A stretch of DNA of 7,217 bases from Thermoanaerobaculia bacterium (GCA_029287645.1 JARFQS010000513.1:1-7217), one strand, 5' to 3'. Shown: positions 1 through 6,455, counted from the first letter of the stretch. The notes: a model not told the origin generated them from the letters alone. Numbers and translations are program-made.

Positions 1-17
1 GGCTACTCCACCAGAGG

Positions 18-38
18 GGACCCACTGAGTCGGGGTCC
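18..38. terminator. Weak hairpin downstream of hdeD-like gene
   Basis: Perfect 6-bp arms GGACCC (18-23) and GGGTCC (33-38) enclose a 9-nt loop, about 44 bp past the stop of the minus-strand HdeD-like gene. No T-tract follows on the minus strand, so this is at best a weak or Rho-assisted terminator. The rest of 1-81 shows no gene. Confidence 0.25.
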
Positions 39-81
39 GTTCCCTTCTCCCGAGAGATCGTTACCCCTCCAGGCTATATTC

Positions 82-714
82 TCAGTCGATCGCGTCCTTC
101 GCAGCTTCGACCGCATCCTCCGCGGCCTCTTTGACATCTTCGACGACGTCTTCAGCCGCGCCGGCGATGCTTCGACCGGCCGCACCGATGCCGACCATGG
201 CCCAACCCGCGAAGATCAGCTTGATTCCTACCAGGATGCCGATCGCCCAAGCACCCGAAACGGGCCACTGTCCCCAGATCATGAAACCCAGCAGGACCGA
301 AACGATGCCACCAAACAGCATCCATCCCCAGCCCTTCAACGGCTTGAGGTCGAAAGCCTCGAAGATCTCGAAAATGCCGTCGATGAAGAAATAGGCGGCC
401 AGCACCAGGGTCAGCGAGGTCAGACCGAGGACCGGCCGAAACACCATTGCCAGTCCGATCAGGAGAGTCAAGAGTCCCAGCACGAAGGCCAGGATGCCCT
501 TGCCCCAGGACTGTGCCTTGAAGGCGAAGATGGTCCGCGTGATACCCGCGAGAATCAGCAGGAACCCGACCATCATCGAGACGGCCATCCCGGCCATCAT
601 CGGCGACATCATGGCCAGCACACCCAGAATCACGGTGAGGACACCGAGAATGATCAGGGTGGTAGCGTCCTTCTTGACAGCTTTGGCCAACGGTGCAGCA
701 ACAGCTTCAGCCAT
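82..714 (-). CDS. HdeD/DUF308 family six-helix membrane protein
   Basis: A 210-residue inner-membrane protein of the HdeD (DUF308) family. Escherichia coli HdeD is linked to acid resistance at high cell density; the molecular function of most homologues is unknown. Six hydrophobic segments are visible at about residues 18-36, 42-63, 73-92, 97-118, 129-147 and 153-175, arranged as the repeated two-helix DUF308 units with small polar turns (for example FKAQSWGKG at 65-73). The start is well supported: AAAGGAG lies 6 nt upstream of the ATG. After the last helix, residues 183-210 form an Ala/Glu/Asp-rich tail (AEDVVEDVKEAAEDAVEAAK) that would make a strongly acidic amphipathic helix and is not needed for the core fold. 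The gene is transcribed alone and diverges from the START-like gene across a 177-bp spacer. The family call is firm; a role in acid stress is only inferred from the family name. Confidence 0.9.
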   Translation of the reverse strand: MAEAVAAPLAKAVKKDATTLIILGVLTVILGVLAMMSPMMAGMAVSMMVGFLLILAGITRTIFAFKAQSWGKGILAFVLGLLTLLIGLAMVFRPVLGLTSLTLVLAAYFFIDGIFEIFEAFDLKPLKGWGWMLFGGIVSVLLGFMIWGQWPVSGAWAIGILVGIKLIFAGWAMVGIGAAGRSIAGAAEDVVEDVKEAAEDAVEAAKDAID

Positions 715-752
715 GCTTTTCTCCTTTCCCTTCCACGATTGACTTCAGCCGC

Positions 753-769
753 GGGACGACTCCGGTCCC
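753..769. promoter_or_regulatory. Short dyad in divergent hdeD-like/START-like spacer
   Basis: GGGAC (753-757) and GTCCC (765-769) form 5-bp arms around a 7-nt centre, 39 bp upstream of the HdeD-like start codon. It could be an operator for either divergent gene or could be chance. I found no convincing -35/-10 pair in this 177-bp spacer. Confidence 0.2.
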
Positions 770-891
770 CAGGCACGGTTCGCGAGCAATGTAGACTGAC
801 CGATCTATTCTGCCACAGGCGAGGCTTCGCCAGGAGCCATTTCGTGCCAAGGGCAGAACCATCCAGGGGAAATCAGACCGTAGGCAAGACC

Positions 892-1695
892 ATGTCGAAA
901 CCACTATCTGCTCTCGCGCTCGCTGTCGTCACCGGTTGCCTCGGAGCCGCTGCTCACGCCGAGTGCCCGCCCCCGAGCTCGATCCTCGCCACCCTCGACG
1001 AACTGGATCTCGCAGCCGCGGCGCGGACGCAGGCATTCGATCTCCAGCCTCCGAAAACGCTGTACGAAAGGGCGACCGACAAGCCAGGCAAGGTGATCGT
1101 GAAGAACGATGGGAAACTCGGTCAGGCCGTCCTACTGACAGATCTGCCGATCGAGGCTCTCTGGATGGCGGTGAACGACGAGGACCATTACGCCCAGGAC
1201 GGATATCTGCCGGTTCTGCACTCGGAGGTCATCGACGGGATCCCTCGCGGCGAGGAACGCGTGCTCTTCCAGTACTTCAAACGAGCCGGGGTCGGTCGTT
1301 GGTGGGTCGACCGGGTAGAGATGAGTCAGGAGCTCTTTCTGGAGTCCGACACCATGCTCTGGGAGCTCCGATGGTGGGACCTGATGGAGACTCGGACCCT
1401 GGAGTCGCTTCCCGCAGATCGTGCCCAGGAGCTGACCCGTCTGGGCCTGTCCCCGATCCGAGCCAGTCGTGGTGCCTGGTTGATGATCCCGCTCGATACG
1501 GAGTGCACCCTGGTCGAGTACGTGACCTACTCCGACCCGGGAGGCTTCCTGAGCTTTGCGCAGATCCTGGGCGCCGGTCGGGTCATCCGAGACACGCTGG
1601 AGGGCGTCGAGCGTTTGGCGCGCGAGCACATTCCCGAGCCGCATGCCGACGCTCGATTCGTCCGGCCCGATGGAATCGCCATCGACGCCCCTTGA
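892..1695 (+). CDS. Exported START/SRPBCC-like lipid-binding-type protein
   Basis: The predicted product is 267 residues. The open frame extends upstream to 739, but the ATG at 892 is chosen because a clean export signal begins there: MSK, then a hydrophobic core (residues 5-19), then AHA-E with cleavage expected after residue 23. VTGC at 13-16 also fits a lipobox, so the product could be a lipoprotein anchored at Cys16; the sequence alone does not decide. The ribosome-binding site is weak (AGGC about 6 nt upstream). The mature part resembles the START/SRPBCC helix-grip fold: a central strand-rich region with paired Trp/aromatics (GVGRWWVDRVEM, MLWELRWWDLME), a GAWLMIPLD strand, TLVEYVTYSDPGG, then a long C-terminal helix around residues 223-245 (ILGAGRVIRDTLEGVERLAR). 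This pattern is typical of START-like proteins that hold a hydrophobic ligand. The ligand is unknown and no catalytic motif is visible. The gene converges on the MscS gene with only 12 bp between stop codons. Confidence 0.72.
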   Translation: MSKPLSALALAVVTGCLGAAAHAECPPPSSILATLDELDLAAAARTQAFDLQPPKTLYERATDKPGKVIVKNDGKLGQAVLLTDLPIEALWMAVNDEDHYAQDGYLPVLHSEVIDGIPRGEERVLFQYFKRAGVGRWWVDRVEMSQELFLESDTMLWELRWWDLMETRTLESLPADRAQELTRLGLSPIRASRGAWLMIPLDTECTLVEYVTYSDPGGFLSFAQILGAGRVIRDTLEGVERLAREHIPEPHADARFVRPDGIAIDAP

Positions 1696-1706
1696 GGACC
1701 GTCCTC
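1694..1706. repeat. Quasi-palindrome GAGGACCGTCCTC in convergent gap
   Basis: Six-bp perfect arms GAGGAC (1694-1699) and GTCCTC (1701-1706) surround a single central C. The dyad overlaps the TGA of the START-like gene and fills most of the 12-bp gap before the mscS stop. The 11-nt core AGGACCGTCCT recurs on the opposite strand at 2825-2835. The tight centre makes a good RNA hairpin unlikely, so a DNA-level site is at least as plausible as a terminator. Confidence 0.4.
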
Positions 1707-1707
1707 C

Positions 1708-2784
1708 CTAGGCCTCCGAAGTGGCCGAGTCGCCACCTTCCAAGTAGATAGTCTGCGTCGGAAAGGCAAACTCGACTCCCTCGTCCTCGAACCGCCGCTT
1801 CAGCTCCAGGTTGATGCTCTGCTGGATGTCCATCTTGTATTGGTAAGCCGGCAGCAGCACGTAGTAGACCGTCTCCAGCATCAGCGCCGAATCACCGAAA
1901 TCCTTGAAGTGGGAGCGGTCGAAGCGAGCGTGTTCCTGAGTTTCGACGACTTCCTGGATGAGCCCGGGCAACTTCTCCACCTTCTCGGTCGGTGTGTCGT
2001 AGGTAACGCCCACGGTGAAAGCCACTCGACGCTCTTCGAGGCGCCCGAAGTTCTGGATTCGACTACCGACGAGGTCGCTGTTGGAAAAGATCAACTCCTC
2101 TCCGGTGAGACTCTTCAGGCGCGTCGTCTTCATGCCGATCGAGGCCACCGTGCCGTTGTAGTTGCCCACAACCAGATAGTCACCGAGCACGAAGGGCTGA
2201 TCGATGTAGATCGAGAAGGCCGCGAAGAGATCACCGAGGATGTTCTGGGCGGCCAGCGCCACAGCGATGCCACCAATGCCGAGTCCGGCCGCCAGACCGG
2301 TGATGTCGACTCCCAGGTTCTCCAAACCCAGGAGAAGAACGATGCTCCAGATCAGGATCTTGCCGAGCCACTCGATACCGCTCAACCAGGTGAGCGCCTC
2401 GCCTTCGCCGGCCTTCTCGTCGCGGACGAGCGCCAGCCACTTCATCAATGCGGTCGTCGCCCAGATGGCGACCTGAAACAAGAGAAAGATCACCGTCACG
2501 ATATAGACGACGTTTCGTATTCGAGGAGTCAGCTGCAGAGCTCGCGAGCCGGCCCAGAGGGCGACCACGAGCAGAAAGCTCAACCGGGTACTCTTGAGCA
2601 CCTGAACAACGAGATCGTCGACGATTGTCGAGGTCGCTTTGGCCAGTGACGTAAATCGCTTGTTGATCAGAAATCGGAGCGAGCCGAGCAACAGCAGGGT
2701 TGCAAGGGCTATCCCTGCTGCCAGCAGCCAGCTCGAAAGAGGATTTTCCAGGAAGATCTTGTCGAGTGTTTCGGGTACGGTCAT
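1708..2784 (-). CDS. Small-conductance mechanosensitive channel (MscS family)
   Basis: A 358-residue inner-membrane channel that should open under membrane tension and release solutes on osmotic downshock. Likely membrane helices lie near residues 16-40, 67-85, 91-113 and 136-157, followed by the pore-lining helix at about 160-192 (VDITGLAAGLGIGGIAVALA, then AAQNILGDLFAAF), which carries the Gly/Ala packing typical of MscS TM3. The signature QPFVLGDYL (196-204) begins the beta domain; the C-terminal alpha/beta domain runs to EFAFPTQTIYL (338-348), the usual MscS ending. Five predicted helices rather than three places it in one of the extended MscS subfamilies. Open frame continues upstream, but the ATG at 2784 is preferred because GAGG lies 6 nt before it; an adjacent GTG (2785-2787) is too close to that site. 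It is monocistronic, convergent with the START-like gene and divergent from the Mut7-C gene. Confidence 0.93.
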   Translation of the reverse strand: MTVPETLDKIFLENPLSSWLLAAGIALATLLLLGSLRFLINKRFTSLAKATSTIVDDLVVQVLKSTRLSFLLVVALWAGSRALQLTPRIRNVVYIVTVIFLLFQVAIWATTALMKWLALVRDEKAGEGEALTWLSGIEWLGKILIWSIVLLLGLENLGVDITGLAAGLGIGGIAVALAAQNILGDLFAAFSIYIDQPFVLGDYLVVGNYNGTVASIGMKTTRLKSLTGEELIFSNSDLVGSRIQNFGRLEERRVAFTVGVTYDTPTEKVEKLPGLIQEVVETQEHARFDRSHFKDFGDSALMLETVYYVLLPAYQYKMDIQQSINLELKRRFEDEGVEFAFPTQTIYLEGGDSATSEA

Positions 2785-2821
2785 CACACGCCTCGCAATC
2801 TGTCTTGTCAGGGTAGGTCCA

Positions 2822-2838
2822 GCCAGGACGGTCCTGGC
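2822..2838. promoter_or_regulatory. 17-bp perfect dyad in mscS/Mut7-C divergent spacer
   Basis: GCCAGGA (2822-2828) and TCCTGGC (2832-2838) are perfect 7-bp arms around CGG. It lies 38 bp upstream of the mscS ATG and 55 bp upstream of the Mut7-C ATG, a natural place for an operator serving one or both genes. It holds the GGACGGTCC core also seen at 1696-1704 (reverse complement) and 3634-3642. A TTGACG hexamer at 2853-2858 could be a -35 for the Mut7-C gene, but no good -10 follows. Confidence 0.4.
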
Positions 2839-2892
2839 GAATCCTATCGCCCTTGACGGGCTCAGCTTTCCACAGCATTCTGGAAGAGTCCC

Positions 2893-3645
2893 ATGTCTAC
2901 CGCCAGCTTTCGTTTCTACGAGGAGCTCAACGACTTCCTGCCGGTGCATCGACGCAAGATTGCGTTCACCAGCACTTGCGCAGAGAACGCGACCGTCAAG
3001 CAAGCCATCGAAGCGCTGGGCGTTCCTCACACAGAGGTCGAAGTCATCCTGGTCAACGGAGAGTCGGTCGATTTCACTTGCCGAGTCCACGAGGGAGACC
3101 GAGTCAGTGTCTATCCCATGTTCGAGTCCCTCGACGTAAGGCCGATTCTCCGATTGCGTGAAGCCGTTCTGCGCCGTCCCCGGTTCGTTGCCGACGCCCA
3201 TCTGGGCCGCCTCGCCCGGTACCTGCGAATGCTCGGTTTCGACACCTTGTACGAGAACGCCGCTCCCGATCGCCAGCTCGTGGGCATCTCCAGAACGGAG
3301 CGAAGAGTCCTGCTAACCCGCGATCGCAACCTACTCATGCACCGCGAGCTGACCCACGGTGTCTTTGTGCGTGGAGACCGCCCCCGAGATCAGCTGCGCC
3401 ATGTCGTCGAACGACTGGACCTGCGGTCCGACTGCCTTCCCTTCAGCCGCTGCATGAATTGCAATGCCGCGCTGGAGGAGATCGATCGCTCAGCGGTGAT
3501 AGGAGAGGTCCCGCCCACCGTCGAACGGACCCAGCGACATTTCCGGCGCTGTACTGGGTGCCGCCACGTCTACTGGCGGGGCACTCACTACGAACGGATG
3601 CTGAAGCTCGTGAACAGCGTCCTCGAAGGATGTGGACGGTCCTAG
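2893..3645 (+). CDS. Mut7-C protein: ubiquitin-like domain + PIN-like RNase + zinc ribbon
   Basis: The protein has 250 residues and three parts. Residues 4-80 form a MoaD/ThiS-type ubiquitin-like domain (the Mut7-C_ub class), with ASFRFYEELNDFLP as first strand and helix and RVHEGDRVSVYPMFE as the last strands; it has no free C-terminal Gly-Gly. Residues 97-180 match the Mut7-C domain, named after the C terminus of the animal exonuclease Mut-7: RFVADAHLGRLARYLRMLGF with conserved D101, then LLTRDRNLL with D144, the acidic positions expected in a PIN-like nuclease core. Residues 184-233 hold a zinc ribbon, CMNC (187-190) and CTGC (220-223), closing with YWRGTHYERM, the standard family ending. 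GGAAGAG 4 nt upstream supports the ATG. RNase activity and an RNA or tRNA substrate are inferred from the fold. The last four bases are shared with the stop of the convergent EAL gene. Confidence 0.9.
   Translation: MSTASFRFYEELNDFLPVHRRKIAFTSTCAENATVKQAIEALGVPHTEVEVILVNGESVDFTCRVHEGDRVSVYPMFESLDVRPILRLREAVLRRPRFVADAHLGRLARYLRMLGFDTLYENAAPDRQLVGISRTERRVLLTRDRNLLMHRELTHGVFVRGDRPRDQLRHVVERLDLRSDCLPFSRCMNCNAALEEIDRSAVIGEVPPTVERTQRHFRRCTGCRHVYWRGTHYERMLKLVNSVLEGCGRS
3634..3642. repeat. GGACGGTCC motif at end of Mut7-C gene
   Basis: Third occurrence of the 9-bp quasi-palindrome GGAC(C/G)GTCC, here inside the last codons of the Mut7-C gene and touching the shared CTAG stop. The other two are at 1696-1704 and 2826-2834. 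Confidence 0.35.
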
Positions 3646-4406
3646 CTGGAGGGCTGCCAGCTTTCGCCCGTCGCCACCTTGCTGGGCCGTCCCAGGAGAT
3701 AGCCCTGGCAGAAATCCACCCCGGCGTGCTCGGCGATCACGTACTCTTCGGTGGTCTCGATGCCTTCGGCAACCACCCGGGCGCCCATGTCCTTGCACAA
3801 CCGGACGATGGAGGTCAGCAGTCTGAACTGGCGGGAGCCGTGGTGAACCTGACTCATCAACTCCCGATCGAGCTTCACGATGTCAGGCGCCAGGTCGGCG
3901 ATGTACTTGACGTTGGAGAACCCCGCTCCGAAGTCATCGATCGCCACCTGGATGCCCTTCTTGCGCAACTCCCCCAGGACGCTGATGCACTGCTCGAAAT
4001 GGCTCAATGGCGCCGATTCGGTAACTTCCAGAAAGACGTCCTCGCCGTGGCGAAAGATCGGATCATCGGGCTGGACCAGAAACGGGGAGTCGAACTCTGC
4101 CGGGTGCACGTTGATGAACAAGGGGTTACCGAGAGCGCCATTGATGGCCAGGGACCTCTGGAGCCTTCCAAGCTCGCCCACCATCCCCGCCCGCGTCGCA
4201 GCGCTGAAGAGCGCCTCTGGGCCTTTGAACGCGGATGACGGGCTGCGGGTCAGCACCTCGTAGCCGAAGACCTCACCCGTGGCCACTTCGAAGATCGGCT
4301 GGAAGACCAGGTCGAGGGTTCCTTCGGCAAGGACCGTGTCCAGTGCCTCCATCTGGCGCTTGCCTGGCTTTCTCGCCGATACGGCTGGTAGCAGGGGTAG
4401 CTTCAT
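3642..4406 (-). CDS. Stand-alone EAL domain c-di-GMP phosphodiesterase
   Basis: A 254-residue cytoplasmic protein consisting almost entirely of an EAL domain, which hydrolyses cyclic di-GMP to pGpG. The metal- and substrate-binding residues are all visible: E50 in the signature (here EVLTR rather than EALxR), N99 in NVHP, E127 in LEVTES, D157-D158 in DDFGAGFSN (loop 6), K178 in IVKLDR, E214 and E217 in AEGIE, and Q234 in DFCQGYLLGRP. It should therefore be catalytically competent; the only deviation is Asn for the usual last Ser of loop 6. There is no transmembrane, PAS, REC or GGDEF part, so its control must come from expression or partners. The open frame extends to a GTG at 4469, but the domain fits from ATG 4406, preceded by GAGAG at about 8 nt, and the extension has no ribosome-binding site. 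It converges on the Mut7-C gene with a 4-bp overlap. Confidence 0.92.
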   Translation of the reverse strand: MKLPLLPAVSARKPGKRQMEALDTVLAEGTLDLVFQPIFEVATGEVFGYEVLTRSPSSAFKGPEALFSAATRAGMVGELGRLQRSLAINGALGNPLFINVHPAEFDSPFLVQPDDPIFRHGEDVFLEVTESAPLSHFEQCISVLGELRKKGIQVAIDDFGAGFSNVKYIADLAPDIVKLDRELMSQVHHGSRQFRLLTSIVRLCKDMGARVVAEGIETTEEYVIAEHAGVDFCQGYLLGRPSKVATGESWQPSS

Positions 4407-4492
4407 GCACGAACTCTCTTCTGCCTCAGGGCGGTCCGAAGACTCTGAACCCACCCTGGTCCCTTTCACCGAAGGAGCACTTCGTCACGAAC

Positions 4493-4520
4493 AGCATACC
4501 GAAAGTCCTATCGCTGTCTT
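4493..4520 (-). promoter_or_regulatory. Possible promoter for the EAL gene
   Basis: Reading the minus strand, AAGACA (4520-4515) as -35 and TATGCT (4498-4493) as -10 are 16 bp apart, each 4/6 to sigma-70 consensus. Transcription would begin near 4486, leaving about 80 nt of leader before the ATG at 4406. The -35 lies inside the 4507-4540 inverted repeat. Confidence 0.25.
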
Positions 4521-4540
4521 ATGCAACATATAACGATAGG
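4507..4540. promoter_or_regulatory. AT-rich inverted repeat, operator-like, in EAL/DUF3592 spacer
   Basis: CCTATCG (4507-4513) and CGATAGG (4534-4540) are perfect 7-bp arms around a 20-nt AT-rich centre, which contains a second dyad TATG-CAA-CATA (4520-4530). It is the most AT-rich stretch in the spacer and overlaps the candidate EAL promoter, so it could be a regulator site. The regulator is unknown. Confidence 0.4.
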
Positions 4541-4579
4541 TAGAAATGCACACATTCCTCGGAATCGATGAGTCGACCC

Positions 4580-4594
4580 CTTCGACCATCGAAG
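4580..4594. repeat. Hairpin CTTCGA-CCA-TCGAAG
   Basis: Perfect 6-bp arms with a 3-nt centre, directly abutting the GC-rich hairpin at 4595-4616. It is not conserved in the second composite copy near 6980. Confidence 0.4.
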
Positions 4595-4656
4595 CGGCCG
4601 GTGCTCCTGCCGGCCGGTCCTCGAGGCAGTGAGGCAGTGAGGCAGTGAGGCAGTGA
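4589..4656. repeat. Composite repeat copy A: GC hairpin + GAGGCAGT tandem array
   Basis: A hairpin with arms CGGCCGG (4595-4601) and CCGGCCG (4610-4616) around an 8-nt loop is followed by four exact tandem copies of GAGGCAGT (4623-4654). Positions 4589-4634 align with 6980-7025 at roughly 80% identity by hand, including the hairpin and the first GAG(G)CAGTG. The array lies within 70 bp upstream of the DUF3592 start codon, just before its possible promoter. This 317-bp spacer (4407-4723) has no gene that I can support. Confidence 0.75.
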
Positions 4657-4666
4657 AAGAACGTAT

Positions 4667-4694
4667 ACCACCGCAGTGGTCTGCCTCGTATACT
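4667..4694 (+). promoter_or_regulatory. Possible DUF3592 promoter with dyad
   Basis: TATACT at 4689-4694 is a good -10, about 30 bp before the ATG at 4724. The expected -35 position is poor but is occupied by the dyad ACCAC-CGCA-GTGGT (4667-4680), and GTATAC occurs on both sides (4663-4668, 4688-4693). This could be an activator-dependent promoter; evidence is positional only. Confidence 0.28.
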
Positions 4695-4723
4695 GATCTC
4701 TCGGCTACCGGAAGTAGCAACGC

Positions 4724-6448
4724 ATGAAGTTGACGAAATCCAGCCGCGGCCTGGGATGCCTGATCCTCTTTGCCCTGCCCTTTGCGTTGGCGGGTGTCTT
4801 CGTGGGCTCTCTGGCCGTCCGCAGCCTGGCGACCTGGTACGAGGCTCGCGACTGGGTCGAGACCCCAGCCCGAATCCTGCAAGCGGACCTGGAGGTCCAT
4901 CAAGGCAGCGACTCGACAACCTACGAGGTCACAGCGCTCTACGAATACGAGTGGCAAGACCAGATCCACTCGAGCGAGCGTGTCGGCCTGAGTAGTGGCT
5001 CCGACAACGTGGGCTCCTTTCACCAGGATCGCCACGCAGAGCTGTCGCGCCATCAATCGAGCGGCGAGCCCTTCCGCTGCTTCGTCGATCCCGACGACCC
5101 CGAGGAGGCACTTCTCTTTCGAGAGATGCGTTGGGGGCTCTTCGCACTCATGGGAGTCTTCGCGCTTCTCTTTACCGGTGCCGGGGTCGGCATGATGGCT
5201 GCGGGCGTTTGGGGAAAACGGAAGATCACCGAGGAAGAAGAGCTCGAGGCGCAGAATCCGGACGCTCCTTGGAGGTGGAAGAGCGACTGGGCCGATGGAC
5301 GGATCCGGACCTCCGGAAACATCCAATTCCTCTTTCCACTGATCTTCGCCGTCTTCTGGAACCTGATCTCCACCCCGCTGCTGTTCGTTCTGCCACGTGA
5401 AGTGATCGACAACGACAACAAGCTCGCCCTGATCGCGCTCGTCTTTCCACTCGTCGGCATGGGTCTCGCTGTCTGGGCGGTACGAGCATTTCTCCACTGG
5501 AAGAAGTACGGCGACTCGGTCTTCGAGATGTCGACGCTCCCGGGTGTCATCGGCGGCAAACTGACGGGGCGGATCCTCACCTCGGTGGATATCCAACCGG
5601 TCTCCGGCTTCGACCTGATACTGAGCTCGATTCGTCGAGTCACGACCGGTAGTGGAAAGAACCGCAGCACGAGCGAGAGCGTCCAGTGGCAGGAGCTCGA
5701 GCACATCGATCGGGAGACCCTCGACTTCGACCCGACGCGCTCATCCATTCCCGTTTCGTTCACCATCCCCTACGAGGCCGAACCGACCGAGGAGCGCAGT
5801 GCCGATGATCAGACCCTGTGGAGACTGGAGGTCACCGCCGAAACGGCCGGCATCGACTTCTCCGCGCAGTTCGAGGTCCCGGTCTTTCGTACTGCCGACA
5901 GTCGACCCGACATCGAGCCCGAAGAGGACCCTTGGACCGCGGGGGAGACACAAGAGGACCTCCAGGTCGATCTCAGCAGCGAGAGAATCGGCAAAGACTG
6001 GCTGCCCGAGGGTGGATTCGCGCTGACTTTTGCGCCGGCACGGCAGAAGGGTGCCGCCCTGGCAGTCACTCTGTTCACTGTTCTGTGGACCGGCTTCACC
6101 GCCCTGCTGATTCACCTGGATGCAGGACTCGTCTTCCCCATCCTCTTTGGCCTGTTCAACCTGCTCCTCCTGTTCGCTGTACTCGACCTTTGGCTCGAAA
6201 GCCGACGGGTGGAATGCCGTCCCGAAGAGCTCGTTCTCTCTGGCGGCATCCTGGGTCTGGGCAAGACCCGGCGCATCCCTCGATCGACAATCTCAAACAT
6301 CAAGGCGGTGCGCGGAATGCAGTCGGGAAAGAAGCTCTTCTACCGCGTGGTGGTGGAGACCGCAGATGGTAAGAGTCATCTCGCCGCCACAAAGCTCGAC
6401 AACCTCTCGGTCGCCAGGCGGGTTATCGAAGAGATGTCGCTGACATAA
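4724..6448 (+). CDS. DUF3592 multi-pass membrane protein with large beta-rich insert
   Basis: A 574-residue membrane protein of unknown function. Hydrophobic segments lie near residues 10-36, 137-162, 199-223, 236-258, 444-465 and 467-490. The DUF3592 domain lies between the first two: WYEARDWVETPARIL at 38-52, then TYEVTALYEYEW, and CFVDPDDPEEALL at 119-131. A large soluble part (about 260-443) contains SIPVSFTIPYEAEP (341-354), LWRLEVTAETAGIDF (365-379) and FEVPVF (383-388). That order of beta-strand motifs resembles bacterial arrestin-like or other immunoglobulin-like sandwiches; this is a pattern impression. After the final helix pair, residues 495-574 are again beta-rich and may be PH-like (VECRPEELVLSGGIL, FYRVVVETADGK). 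The ATG has only a weak ribosome-binding site (GGAAG, about 9 nt upstream). The next gene starts 7 bp after the stop, suggesting one operon. DUF3592 identity is fairly sure; the rest is description. Confidence 0.85.
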   Translation: MKLTKSSRGLGCLILFALPFALAGVFVGSLAVRSLATWYEARDWVETPARILQADLEVHQGSDSTTYEVTALYEYEWQDQIHSSERVGLSSGSDNVGSFHQDRHAELSRHQSSGEPFRCFVDPDDPEEALLFREMRWGLFALMGVFALLFTGAGVGMMAAGVWGKRKITEEEELEAQNPDAPWRWKSDWADGRIRTSGNIQFLFPLIFAVFWNLISTPLLFVLPREVIDNDNKLALIALVFPLVGMGLAVWAVRAFLHWKKYGDSVFEMSTLPGVIGGKLTGRILTSVDIQPVSGFDLILSSIRRVTTGSGKNRSTSESVQWQELEHIDRETLDFDPTRSSIPVSFTIPYEAEPTEERSADDQTLWRLEVTAETAGIDFSAQFEVPVFRTADSRPDIEPEEDPWTAGETQEDLQVDLSSERIGKDWLPEGGFALTFAPARQKGAALAVTLFTVLWTGFTALLIHLDAGLVFPILFGLFNLLLLFAVLDLWLESRRVECRPEELVLSGGILGLGKTRRIPRSTISNIKAVRGMQSGKKLFYRVVVETADGKSHLAATKLDNLSVARRVIEEMSLT

Positions 6449-6455
6449 TGTCGCG

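Noticed and set aside
936..1751. 271-codon plus-strand frame within the START-like gene
   Set aside because: It is an Arg/Pro/Ser-rich shadow in another frame of a gene with a convincing signal peptide and fold pattern.
1840..2649. 269-codon plus-strand frame opposite mscS
   Set aside because: It is antisense to an unmistakable MscS channel; its composition (His, Gln, Asp, Arg rich) looks like a reverse-complement shadow.
2785..3201. N-terminal extension of mscS to the full open frame
   Set aside because: The extension overlaps the Mut7-C coding region on the other strand and has no channel features; the ATG at 2784 has a good ribosome-binding site.
3459..4238. 259-codon plus-strand frame opposite the EAL gene
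   Set aside because: The minus strand carries a complete set of EAL catalytic motifs; the plus frame has none and starts inside the Mut7-C gene.
4623..4656. CRISPR array
   Set aside because: The unit is only 8 nt with no spacers, and no cas gene is nearby.
4508..5704. 398-codon open frame on the minus strand across the spacer and the first half of the DUF3592 gene
   Set aside because: It lies antisense to a clear membrane-protein gene, translates the tandem octamer repeat and hairpin, and has a charged, low-complexity composition with no recognisable domain. This is typical of open antisense frames in GC-rich DNA.
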